This document shows positions 25,410-35,044 of a DNA stretch of 40,643 nucleotides, piece after piece. Under the pieces are notes generated by a model. The model saw nothing but the letters and a program-made list of their open reading frames with translations, did no database searches and was not told the DNA's origin. The stretch comes from Acidimicrobiia bacterium. GTDB lineage: Bacteria; Actinomycetota; Acidimicrobiia; Acidimicrobiales; JANYDT01. Numbering within the stretch: the first letter of the stretch is position 1; the number at the start of each line of letters is the position of its first letter. The stretch is taken from positions 1 to 40,643 of the forward strand of contig JANYDT010000109.1 in the NCBI GenBank assembly GCA_025359845.1, given 5' to 3'. The translations under genes were made by a program, and so were the position numbers.

Positions 25410-27291
25410 GGCGACACCGCAACTTCGGCAACCGCGTCGTCGACTGCGTCGTCGTCAAGACCCTCGTCATCAAAACTCATGTCGCCCAAGTACGTCCGGA
25501 TCACTTCGAGATTGGTCATGACCTCATGCGGCGTCCCGATGGCGATTCTGGAGCCGGCGTCGATCACGGTCACTACGTCGCTCACCCGGCGCACCAGATC
25601 GACGTGATGCTCCACCAAGATAACGGCAATGCCGCCGGCCTTGAGTTCGAGAATGAAGTGACCGAGGTGCTCAACTTCGGTGTCGGTCAGACCGGCGGCC
25701 GGTTCGTCCATGATCAGGACTGTCGGTCGCGTGGCGATCGCTCGCCCGATTTCGAGCAGGCGACGCTCTCCGGGCGGGAGATCGGCGGCGGGATCGTCAC
25801 GACGGGCGGCCAGCCCCACCGCTTCGAGGATGGCCCCGGCCCGCGCTACCGACTCGCGTTCGGCCCGTCTCGCGAAGGCAAACGGAACAGATACGAGCCG
25901 GCCCTCTGGTGATGATGGAGATCGACGGCGACCAGCACATTCTCGAGACATGACATGTGCTCGAACAGCAAAGGTGTCTCGAATGTTCGCGCCAGCCCCG
26001 CCCGCGCCCGGCGAAAGGGACCGACACCGTCTACAGAGTTTCCCAGAAGCGTCACGCTGCCCCTATCGGGGACCACGTAGCCACACAACGTATTGAGAAA
26101 GGTGGTCTTGCCTGAACCGTTGGGGCCGATCAGGCCATGGACCTGAGCGGGCAAGAGGTTGAAGTCAAGCCCTTTCAGGGCTTGCACACCACCCAGGGTC
26201 TTGGCCACATCGACGGCCGCAAGCGCTCTGTCAGCGGCCGTCGGGCGCTCGATCACGGAGGCCAGGGAGTGAACTGCGGTAGTCGCCGAACGCGTCCTGG
26301 GCTTTGGTGGGTTGAACCTCGATCGGACTCGCCAGTACACGCTCATCACGCCGCGCGGGAAGAAGTACACCGAAGCCAACAAGATCGACCCATAGATGAT
26401 GAGCGTCCACGCGCCGGGTTTGGGCGTAAGCCGTTCCACCTCCAGCGGCACGCGAAACAACAGGATGGCTCCTACCACGGGGCCGGCCAACGAGCCGGAC
26501 CCCCCGAACAGCACCATGAGCAGAAACAGAATCGCAAGGTCACCACCGAACGCGCTTGGCGTCACATAGCCCACCAGCCCGGCATACAGTCCCCCGGCGA
26601 GTCCGGCGAACAGACTGGCGACGGTAAAGGAAGCCAGCTTTGTCGTGCGGAGGTCGATGCCGATGGACTGTGCCGCGTTTTCGCTTTCGGACACGGCCTT
26701 GGCCCGTCGGCCGACCGGCGAGCGGAGAAGATCGTGGATGACGCTGTAGGCGATGACCACGGCCACCACCAGCAGCCAGTAATACCGGTGATCAGATGTG
26801 AATCCCTTCGGCCGCTGGATGCTCGGCATGCCGTCTCCGCCGTGAGTGACACTGCGGAATCCCTCGATCAAGTCATTGAGAACTAAACCGTAGGCCAGCG
26901 TGATCATCGCAAGCGTGAAATGGCTCAGCCGAAGAGCCGGAAAGCCAAGAACGAAGCCCACGATTCCACTGATCAACCCAGCCAGCGCCAGCGCGACCCA
27001 GAAGTTCCAGTGATTTACCAATGTCATGATGGCCACGGTGTAAGCGCCGATGCCGAAGAAGGCCGAATGCCCGAGCGAGATCAAGCCCGAATTTAAGAGA
27101 TGACCGAGGCCGAACACGGCGATCAAATAGACGAGCAGCAGCTCGGTATTGAACACTTCGTATCCATTGGCCGCGAAATGGAATTTCCGATTCAATGGCC
27201 ACGTGACTGTGCTGCCGATACCGCTCATGAGACGGGCGACGTTGTTCACGCCGAGGAGGAGCACCGCGAACGCGCCGACGTGCACGAGCAC
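25406..27291 (-). CDS. LivM-LivG fusion (permease plus ATPase), one frameshift
   Basis: One gene of about 628 codons after restoring a lost base near 25879. Residues about 1-330 are LivM (LNSGLISLGHSAFFGIGAYT, LRTTKLASFTVASLFAGLAGG). Residues about 355-628 are LivG with Walker A GPNGSGKTT at 389-397, GLARTFETPLLFEHMSCLENV, a degenerate signature LPPGERR, Walker B VLIMDEPAAGL and switch His in VEHHVDL. The break falls after GSYLFRL, where GGCC is read as GGC on the plus strand. The start is GTG 27291; it is in the same frame as the upstream LivH and separated from it only by one TAG and 14 sense codons. Together with LivH, LivF and the binding protein it forms a full importer. Substrate unknown. 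Confidence 0.85.
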
Positions 27292-27333
27292 GCCGCGACG
27301 CGACGAGATGGCTGAGGTAAGTCGCTCCGTGAA

Positions 27334-28221
27334 CTATACCGTCCTGGCCGAAACGCGACCGAAAATGCCCTGGGGACGGGCAAAGAGAAAGATGAGCAGC
27401 GACGCGAAGACCACCACGTTGCGGCAGCTGGGCCCGATGTACTCGGCCCCGTACACCTCTACCAGACCGAGGAACAGACCTCCGGCGAACGCTCCTTCGA
27501 TACGAGGGATGCCCCCGATTATCGCGGCGACGAAGGCTTTCAACACGAACGGAAAACCGACGCGCGGTGACGCTCCGGTCAAAGGCGCGGCCATGAAGCC
27601 CGCTAGCGCGGCCACAGCGGCGGCCACCCCAAACGCGGTAGACGACAATTTCCCGATCGGCAGCCCGCGAAACGCCGCCGCTTCGCGGTCTTGCGATACC
27701 GCCTCGAGGGCCCGACCGAGAAGGGTGCGCTCGTAAAGCAAATGCAGACCCACCGCAACCGCAATCGCCAAGGCGATGACGAGAAGCTGTTGCGGCACGA
27801 TTCGGACCCCCCCGATCACGTGCGGCGTCCGCGACAAGATATCGGGAAAAGCGCGAAGGTCTTGGCCCATCCGCAAGGAAACGATCGAGCGCAAGACGAT
27901 GGCGACGCCGAGCGTCGAGAGAATCCATCCAGAGGCACCGTGTCCGAGACGAAGCGCGGGCCGCACGGCGCCGATCTCGACGAGCGCACCGATCAGTGCG
28001 CAGATAGCGACCGTCAGCACCATTGGGACCAGCAACGGCCAGCCCAACGACCCGTAGAAGAAAACGCCGAGCATCGTGCCCAGCATCAAGAACTCTCCAT
28101 GGGCAAAGTTCAACACCCCTGTTGTGGCGTACGAGACATTGAACCCGCACGCCACGATGGCGTAAATCGATCCCTGGGTGAGCCCGGCCAGCGCAAGATT
28201 GGCGAGGCGGGCACTATTCAT
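27334..28221 (-). CDS. livH: Liv-type ABC importer permease LivH
   Basis: The protein has 295 residues with about eight hydrophobic helices. LivH marks: LTQGSIYAIVACGFNVSYATTGVLNFAHGE at the N-terminus, then ERTLLGRALEAVSQDREAAAFRGLPIGK, LKAFVAAIIGGIPRIEGAFAGGLFLGLVE. ATG 28221 lies 91 bases after the binding-protein stop. It forms half of the membrane channel with LivM. Its stop TAG is in frame with the downstream LivM-LivG gene, so a single base change would produce the same LivH-LivM-LivG architecture seen at 2904-5720. Confidence 0.9.
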   Translation of the reverse strand: MNSARLANLALAGLTQGSIYAIVACGFNVSYATTGVLNFAHGEFLMLGTMLGVFFYGSLGWPLLVPMVLTVAICALIGALVEIGAVRPALRLGHGASGWILSTLGVAIVLRSIVSLRMGQDLRAFPDILSRTPHVIGGVRIVPQQLLVIALAIAVAVGLHLLYERTLLGRALEAVSQDREAAAFRGLPIGKLSSTAFGVAAAVAALAGFMAAPLTGASPRVGFPFVLKAFVAAIIGGIPRIEGAFAGGLFLGLVEVYGAEYIGPSCRNVVVFASLLIFLFARPQGIFGRVSARTV

Positions 28222-28312
28222 TGCGACCGCGCGTCACTCGGACCTATCCAATTTACGAGGTTCCTATCCTATCCCATTAAGAGGTTGATTTTCGGGCTGG
28301 CCCAAGCCGGGC

Positions 28313-29655
28313 TCAGGGCGCCTCGTCGAGCGTGCCGTCGCGAAGCGAAGTGGCCAGCGCGAACCCGAGCGCATCGAGCGAATAGCCGTCGTGCACGGCG
28401 CTCGTGAACTTGTACTCCACAACTCCGTCATACCCCGACGTATCCAGGTACTTCTTCATGACGTCAGCGTCGAGACTTCCGGTCTTGTTAGCAGCCACGA
28501 CGAACATGTCCAGCCCGGCGTAACCACCCGCAGGTATATTTCCTGCACCCTTCAGCACCTTTTCGCCTTTCTTGATTCGCAGCTTGTCCAAGAACTTGGC
28601 GTAAGCGTCACGTTGGGCATAGGCCGAGTTGGCTTTTCGAAGTTGGCCCAGGTAGAAGCCCTCTCCCACGACGCCACGCATGTTCTCCGCTCCGCCGGCC
28701 GCATCGACGACGGCTGCGTCGGCCACTGTCGAGTAAGAAACCGTGGGCGCGAAATACTTCAGCGTGGCCCGCGCCTTGACCGCGTTCGCCAGATCGCCTC
28801 CCGTGCAGAAGAAATACACCGCATCGGGCAGGCTGTCTTGGAGTTTACTCAAGGCCGGCGTCAGGTCGACTGTGCCCGCTTCGAAGATGACTGACGACAC
28901 GTCAATGCCGCTACCAGTAAGTGATTTCTTGAACGCATCAAGGTGGACGTTCCGAGTGTCGTGTTCACCGCCAGGACGCCGACCTTGGCCCACTTCTTCT
29001 TCTTCGCATACCCTGCGAAGTCGGCGCCGGAAGCCTCAGAACTTTGTGCCAAACGGTAGGTGTAAGGATATTTTGAGGCATCGCCGGCGCCGGGAAACAG
29101 CGTGGCATTGGCCCCCAATACCTTTTCCTTATTCGTGAAGTCCAGCACCCCGCCAAGCACGCCGCTCGCGTATGGGCCCACCATGAATGCGACTTTCTCT
29201 TCCGAGACGAGTTGCCGCACCACTTGGGCCCCTTTCGTGGCGCTGCCTTCGTCGTCTTTGACGACCAACTTCAGGCAACGGCCAAGAATCCCACCCTTGA
29301 TGGTGTTGGCGTCATCGGCGGCCATCTCGGTGCCGGCCAGAAAGTCTGCGCTGAGCGTTGCGAGGGGACCACTCAGCGAGTACGAAACTCCAACCTTCAC
29401 TTCGGGCTTCGACTTGTCGCACGGGCCTGACGCGGCCGCCGGCGCCGGTGCCGCAGGTGCCGCGGCCGCAGGTGCCGTGGTGGCGACAGGAGTCGGCGCC
29501 GTGGTGGCGGCAGTCGTTGCCACTTTCGTGAGTGGGGCTTTCTTGGTGGTGGGCGGCTTCGGCTTCGCCGGCTTTTTCGTAGCGGCCGAGACAACGTTGG
29601 TCGACGCGGTGATCGACGCGAGAGCGGCGATGGCAATGAGCATCCGAGACTTCAC
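28313..29655 (-). CDS. Periplasmic binding protein of the second Liv-type importer, one frameshift
   Basis: Corrected length is 447 residues from GTG 29655, fixed by AAGGAG (29664-29669) and by the signal peptide that follows (MLIAIAALASITASTNVVSA). There is no lipobox cysteine. A Lys/Pro/Thr/Ala-rich stalk of about 70 residues precedes the binding fold: VKVGVSYSLSGPLATLSADFLAGT, LVVKDDEGSATKGAQVVRQL, VAFMVGPYASGVLGGVLD. Near 28950 an A is missing (minus-strand GGAAACG read as GGAACG); restoring it joins VLAVNTTLG to NVHLDAFKKSLTGSGIDVSS. The C-terminal lobe carries LPDAVYFFCTGGDLANAVK and GAGNIPAGGYAGLDM. It feeds the LivH/LivM-LivG/LivF importer downstream. It has the same stalk design as the binding protein at 8043. 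Confidence 0.85.
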
Positions 29656-29663
29656 AGGCAGTT

Positions 29664-29669
29664 CTCCTT
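29664..29669 (-). promoter_or_regulatory. Shine-Dalgarno AAGGAG fixing GTG start of the second binding protein
   Basis: AAGGAG on the minus strand is eight bases from GTG 29655. It rules out the longer frame beginning at 29832, whose extra 59 residues do not look like a signal peptide. Confidence 0.75.
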
Positions 29670-29841
29670 GGGGGTTGCAGCTAGTCAGGTTGATACAGCC
29701 TTGGGCCCGAACTGCGCTGGCGCAGATCGGCCGAAGGCCGCGGCGTATCGGAGCCGGCTCATTGCTGTCTAGTGTTCGATTGATTGACCTGTTTGAGCTC
29801 GTGGACACCACCGTGTGCTGAGCAAGGTGCACTAGACCCCG

Positions 29842-30615
29842 CTAGACCCCGAGCAACATCGTGGCGCTGGAGCAGAACCAGCCTCCGGTTCCACTCACGC
29901 ACGCCACTTGCGCATCGGGCACCTGACGCAAGCCGCACTCCCCGCGCAACTGCCTTACGGCCTCGACAATCAGGAACAACCCGCGCTGGCCAGGATGGCA
30001 GGCCGAAAGCCCTCCCCCATCGGTGTTGGTCGGGAGGGAACCGCCGATGCGCAGTCGACCTTGCTCAACGAAGGGGCCCGCCTCACCTTTGCCACAGAAC
30101 CCAAGGTCTTCGAGCGTGATCAGCAACATGTAAGTGAACGCGTCGTAGAGTTCGGCGACATCGACATCAGCGGGCGTGAGCCCAGCTCGTCGAAAGGCCA
30201 GTCGACCCGAGGCGGCCGCGGGTCCGGTCGTAAAGTCGGGCCATTGGCTCATCGAAACGTGCGAGACCGCTTCCCCGGCACCCAGTACCCATACGGGTTT
30301 CGTCGAAAGATCAACCAGGCGATCTTCGGCCACGAACACCGCCGCCGCTCCTCCATCGGAACGGATGCAGCACTGAAGCTTCGTGAATGGATCGGCGATC
30401 ATCGGCCCCGACAAGACCTCGTCGATCGTGATCGGATCACGAAACGAAGCGAGCGGATTGTCGGCTGCGTTCGCTCGGGCCGAAACCGCTATCTCGGCGA
30501 GTTGCTCGATCGTCGTACCGTATTCGTGCATGTGGCGACGCGCCGCCATGGCGTACTTCGATATGAGCGTGTGCCCGTACGGCGCCTCCCATTGCTGCGG
30601 ACCGCGCGTCCCCCA
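29842..30615 (-). pseudogene. C-terminal part of a thiolase / lipid-transfer-protein-like enzyme
   Basis: About 255 residues of a thiolase-like protein without its first 130 or so. The frame carries QQWEAPYGHTLISKYAMAARR then HMHEYGTTIEQLAEIAVSAR, FTKLQCCIRSDGGAAAVFVAE, FRRAGLTPADVDVAELYDAFTYM, and GGLSACHPGQRGLFLIVEAVRQLRGE (the thiolase GGxxxxGHP-like loop, here SACHPG), then ACVSGTGGWFCSSATMLLG. It aligns with the thiolase at 39793 (RHMHEYGTTREHFAEVCIST). Upstream, at about 30605-30625, the sequence turns into an LLM oxidoreductase in a different frame. Without the N-terminal lobe it cannot be an active thiolase. It ends 187 bases before the binding-protein start. Confidence 0.65.
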
Positions 30616-31378
30616 ATCGAGGTTGGCCGAATGACGGGATCTGGTAGTACGTCACGGCCCGTCCTCCGATCACCGCCTCCTCCTCGCCGATGGGCAAATC
30701 AGGCGCCGTCACCACGGTGGCGACAACCCGCACGGATGCTGGATCGCGCCCGGCGCGTTCGGCAGCCGAGCGTACCTGTTCGGCCGACCGACGCACCGCT
30801 TCGACAGTAAGGAACGGATGGAAGATCACACCGTCGAAGCACCGTCCGGCGAGGTCGAGCGTGTTGGGTCCAATGGCGGCCAGATAAATCGGCGGCGGGG
30901 TGACATCGGGCAGATCCCCGAGCCGCAGGGAAGGGAATCGGCCGGCCGGGCCGTCGTAGCGGACGCGCTCTCCTTTGCACAATCGACGATACATATCGGC
31001 GCAGTCCTCAAGCACGGCTGTGGTCATCGTCGGGAGGCCGACCGCCTTCCACATCGGCGCCACGGAACGACCCACTCCGAAGAGAAATCGACCACCACTG
31101 ATCGCTTGTGCGGTCATCGCCATCGACGCCATTGACAACGGATGACGAAACAGGAAATGCGAAATACCCGAAGCGATTCGCGGCTGGATAGTGGCTTGGG
31201 CAATCGCTCCGGCCAACACGCCCAGATCTTTGGACCCATAGCGTTCGCTGATCCAAATCGTCCCGAGGCCCAGATGTTCCGCTGTTTTCGCCTGTCCGAT
31301 CGCCGGCCGAGGATCACTGACCCGACCGGGGAGCACATACGCACCGAGGGTGGGAAAGATGGAGGACGACGCAACCAC
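30605..31378 (-). pseudogene. LLM-class F420/FMN-dependent oxidoreductase, C-terminally truncated
   Basis: The frame from GTG 31378 gives about 255 residues of a luciferase-like monooxygenase family protein: GLGTIWISERYGSKDLGVLAGAIAQ, IASGISHFLFRHPLSMASMAMTAQAISGGRFLFGVG, RFPSLRLGDLPDVTPPPIYLAAIGPNTLDLAGRCFDGVI, and VTYYQIPSFGQ. Relatives continue about 60-70 residues further; here the frame loses similarity near 30615 and the sequence becomes thiolase. The formal open frame runs to 30437. Known members use F420 (or FMN) to oxidise alcohols or ketones. It diverges from the phosphotransferase gene at 31398, with about 19 bases between the two starts. Confidence 0.68.
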
Positions 31379-31397
31379 GGCGCCTAGTCTGGCAGAG

Positions 31398-32465
31398 ATG
31401 TCACAAGGGTCTCGAGGGCGCAGTCAGGAGCTAACCGCTCGGACACTCGAATCGTGGCTCGGCGAACGGCTGGGCGTGGCGTCGATCGGCATCGATGAGG
31501 TGTCGGTTCCAAAAGCGGGCTTCTCGAACGAAACGATCCTGGCGCGGGCCCAATGGGACGGCCCCGACGGCGTCGCCAACGAGCGTCGGTTCGTGGTTCG
31601 CATCGAACCGACGAGCCATCAATTGTTCACCGAGCCCGACGCCATCCGCCAGGCCCGAGTTATGCAAGGTTTGTACGGCAAGGCTCCCGTTCCCAATATC
31701 TGGCTGACCGAACCCGACCCCAGCGTGCTCGGCGCGGCCTTCTTCTTGATGGACCGTGTGGATGGACGCATTCCGTCGGATGTGCCGTGCTGGCACCAAC
31801 GGGGGTGGACGACCAGGCTCTCGGTGGCTGAGCGGCGAATACTGCACGACGGGGCTCTACAGGCGCTCGTCGACCTTCATGGAGTTACCATCGACGATTC
31901 GCTGGCCTGCCTGAGGCCGGCGGGCGACGGCACCGCCCTCGGGCGTTACGTCGAGCACGTTCAACGCTGGTACGAGTGGTGTGCGCCGGTCCGCATCCAC
32001 GGTGTCGACGTCATCGACGCCGCGATGGAGCATGTCATTTCGCATCGGCCCGCCGACCCGACCGCCGGCGTGGTCTGGGGCGACGCCCGCGTCGGCAACA
32101 TCATTTTCGGTGACGATCTTTCGGTGGCGGCCCTCCTCGACTGGGAGGGGGCCACGACTGGGCCACCCGAGATCGACGTGGCCTGGTGGGTCGTGTTCGA
32201 TGAGTTCTTATGCGAAGCCCAGGGCATCCAACGACTCGAGGGCGTGGCCGGCCGTGACGAAACTCTGGCTCGCTACGAAACGTTGGCCGACCGGCGGCTC
32301 TCCAACATCGTCCATTACGAAATCCTGGCCGGGCTCGTGCTATCGCTCATCAACAGCCGCCTGGCCGACCTTCTCGTATCGGGCGGAGTCGTTGACCCCG
32401 CTTTCGGAGCCGAGATCGTCACCCGTATAACCGACCTGACGGCGCGACGCCTCGCCACCGTGTGA
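31398..32465 (+). CDS. APH-type phosphotransferase family protein
   Basis: The protein has 355 residues from ATG 31398 (a frame start at 31350 lies before it, overlapping the divergent LLM gene). The aminoglycoside-phosphotransferase/choline-kinase fold is visible: an N-lobe strand with GFSNETILARAQW, the catalytic loop GVVWGDARVGNIIF (Trp in place of the usual His of HGD, Asp and Asn kept), and the metal-binding LLDWEGATTGPPEIDVAWW. Such genes are frequent next to acyl-CoA dehydrogenases in actinobacteria, and their natural substrates are mostly unknown; antibiotic resistance should not be assumed. It is the only plus-strand gene in a leftward block and converges with a CoA ligase 21 bases away. 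TAGTCT at 31385-31390 could be a leaderless -10 box. Confidence 0.82.
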   Translation: MSQGSRGRSQELTARTLESWLGERLGVASIGIDEVSVPKAGFSNETILARAQWDGPDGVANERRFVVRIEPTSHQLFTEPDAIRQARVMQGLYGKAPVPNIWLTEPDPSVLGAAFFLMDRVDGRIPSDVPCWHQRGWTTRLSVAERRILHDGALQALVDLHGVTIDDSLACLRPAGDGTALGRYVEHVQRWYEWCAPVRIHGVDVIDAAMEHVISHRPADPTAGVVWGDARVGNIIFGDDLSVAALLDWEGATTGPPEIDVAWWVVFDEFLCEAQGIQRLEGVAGRDETLARYETLADRRLSNIVHYEILAGLVLSLINSRLADLLVSGGVVDPAFGAEIVTRITDLTARRLATV

Positions 32466-32486
32466 TGCTCCGTTCGAGCCACGGAG

Positions 32487-34014
32487 TCAGCTCGTCGTCG
32501 CTCGGTTCAGGAGGCTGAGCTTGTCGACCTTCAGCAAGGCGGTGAGCGGCAGCCCTTCGACGATCTCGAGGCGATCGGGGGCTTTGTAGTCGGCCAACCG
32601 GTCGCGCACCCACGCCCGTAGATCTTCGAGACTGGGTGGAGCCGACGGATCGGTGGGCACGACGAACGCCACTCCGATCTCGCCGATGACCGGCGCCGGG
32701 ACTCCGACGATCGCCGCGGTCACCACACCGGGGTGCTCGGCGAGCACATTCTCGACCTCGAGCGGATACACGTTGTAGCCGCCGCGGATGTACATATCGT
32801 TGGCCCGGCCCACCAACACCAGGTTGCCGTCCGCGTCAAAGCGGCCGAGATCACTGCTCGTCAGTCGCCCGCCATCATCGAGCACTTGACGCGTGAGTTC
32901 CGGATCGTCCCAATAGCCTCGCATCACGCAGGCACCGCTCACGCGGACCCGTCCGACCTCACCGTTCGCAACCAAAGCGCCGACGGCATCGACGATCTCG
33001 ACGGCCATTCCGACTTGCGTTCGGCCCACCGTTCGGTACAACACCTCGGGCGAGTCGCCCGGCTCGGTTCCGGTGATACTGGGCGACTCGGTCATTGCGT
33101 AACGCACTATCAGAGGGCAGCCGAGCCTGCGGTCACGCGCTGTATCAGTTCGGGGGCGGCGGGGGCCGTGGCCACCAGTCCGAGACGTACGTGCGAGAAG
33201 TCCATTTGTTCGATGCCAGGCAATTCCAGCAATTTCGCCCACTGTGTAGGAACCCCGCCGGCCACGTTGATCTTTTGTTGCATGAGAAGGTCGAGCATGG
33301 CCGGCGCGGTCCAAGGGGTCGGGCTGATCACGATGGTGCTGCCCCACGCCAACTGGTCCCAGATCTTGACCATGTAACCGGGATGCTGGAAGGGCGTAGC
33401 CACCAATCGGCGATCGAACGGTCCGCTCATGACTCCGGCACTCTTGACCGCGGCAGCAAGGTTGCGATGATCGAACCACGCGCCCTTCGGCACCCCGGTT
33501 GTGCCGCTCGTCCAAATGATCACGACCGGATCAGTCGCTTCACGGCGGGGCCGATCGCCGCCGAGCTCAGGGTTGTCATACGCGGCTGACAGTTCGGAGC
33601 GATCCAGAACGGCGTAGTGCGCAGGAATCGTCGGCGCTCCGGCGGCCGACTCGGCGATGATCAACGACGGGTCCGCTTTGGCCAGAATGGCTTCGAATTC
33701 CCGAGGTCCGAGGCGCATGCTGAGACCGGTCGCGATGGCGCCGGCCCGAACAATCGCGCCATAGCCGCTGGCGTAGTCGATCGACGAGGGCAACACCAGC
33801 GCGACTCGGTCACCCGGGCTCACACCTCGCTCGACCAATACCCGGGCCAGTCCATCGGCCTTGCGCTGCCACTCGCTGAAGCTCAGACGAAGGGCCCCTC
33901 CACGAACGCGTCACGGTCGCCGAACTGATTCGCCGCCGCGTCCATCGCCTCGGGAAGGGTGTCGTACTCTCCGATCAAGGGTGGGGCCACAGCTGCACCC
34001 TTCAGCCGACTCAC
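32487..34014 (-). CDS. Acyl-CoA synthetase (AMP-forming), two frameshifts
   Basis: Corrected length is 509 residues. GTG 34014 overlaps the dehydrogenase stop (GTGA). First part: IGEYDTLPEAMDAAANQFGDRDAF. A lost base near 33886 leads to LSFSEWQRKADGLARVLVERG and VSPGDRVALVLPSSIDYA, then P-loop IIWTSGTTGVPKGAWFDHRN. A second lost base near 33121 (plus-strand CCC read as CC) leads to CPLIVRYAMTESPSITGTEPGD, SSDLGRFDADGNLVLVGRANDMYIRGGYNVYP and the Lys-bearing end LTALLKVDKLSLL. It is the last gene of the operon that starts at 39521, after the dehydrogenase pair, and should activate the acid whose CoA ester that pair oxidises. Both breaks sit in short C runs, which suggests base-calling errors. 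Confidence 0.82.
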
Positions 34015-35038
34015 TGGGCCGCTGGAAGGTCGATCAACGCCGCCATTTGGCTTCGGCTGTCGCCCAGAACGCGATCCAACACGCGTGCCCGTTTGACGAA
34101 CAAGTGAGCGTCGTGTTCGAAGGTGTACCCCATACCGCCGTGCACCTGAATGGTACGGGTGGCATTTTCGACGGCTGCGTCGGTGGCCACGATCCGGGCT
34201 GCGGCGACTTGGAACGCCGCATCGGAGCGACCCTCGTCGACGCTCAAGGCCGCGAACAGAAGTTGGGCCGAGGCCGCTTCGGCGCGCAGCGCCATATCGG
34301 CACACGCGCGCTTAATGGCCTGATTCACGCCGATGGGCCGGCCGAACTGCACCCGGACCTTTGCGTATTCCGATGACATGTCGCGCGTCGCTTCGGCGAT
34401 TCCGGTGAGCATCGCGGCCACCAGAGCTGAACCGCGACGCACGATCTGATCGTGGCCATCGGTGACCATCACCCCGAGGCGGCCGCGTCGAGATCGACGC
34501 GAGCGAGGCGCACGGCAGGGTCGACGCACTGAACCGACTGCGCCGTACCGATCGCGGCGGTCTCCACCAGCACCACGGCATCGGGCCCGTACACAAGTAG
34601 GTAAGTCGAACCGGGAGCATCGAGAAGGTCGAACGATCCCGATACCGTGGCCCCGACCGAACACCCATGCCCCCGCGCCTCGGCCATTCCGACGGAAACG
34701 GTCCCGGCCACGATGGCCGCCGCGATGTCGTCAGCACCGGCGCGGGCGGCGACCCGCGCTCCGAGCACGGAACTCACGAACGGGCCGGGCGCGAGTTGTC
34801 GACCCAGCTCACGAAACAGCAACACTTCTTCGGCCAACCCGTACCCCACCCCTCCGTCGACCTCGGGCAGGCCGAGTCCGAACCACCCGAGTTCGCCGCA
34901 GCGAGCCCACGTCGAAGCGTCCACCGCCGTTGACTCGGATCGGCGTTGCCGGATGGCGTTGATCGGCATCTGGTCGCGTAAGAAGTCGGCTACGACCGAC
35001 GCTATTTGGATTTGTTCTTCCGTGGGGAGAAGATCCAT
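34011..35038 (-). CDS. Acyl-CoA dehydrogenase, small subunit of a two-subunit type, one frameshift
   Basis: Corrected length is 342 residues, typical for the smaller partner. Marks: GELGWFGLGLPEVDGGVGYG, LLFRELGRQLAPGPFVSSVLGARVA; after a lost base in the C run at 34472-34475, VMVTDGHDQIVRRGSALVAAM, YAKVRVQFGRPIGVNQAIKRACADM (FAD-binding helix) and TIQVHGGMGYTFEHDAHLFVKR (the conserved QxxGGxG segment). It starts six bases after the large-subunit stop and is followed by the ligase with a GTGA overlap. It is the full-length version of the truncated copy at 21554. Together with the 35045-36217 product it should form a heteromeric dehydrogenase. Confidence 0.85.
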
Positions 35039-35044
35039 TTCTGC

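Noticed and set aside
28222-28312. Terminator between the binding protein and LivH
   Set aside because: The possible GC hairpin around 28295-28315 is short and interrupted, and the operon is expected to continue.
31398-32465. Aminoglycoside resistance gene
   Set aside because: Only the fold is shared; the gene is of a type common beside acyl-CoA dehydrogenases and its HGD motif is altered to WGD.
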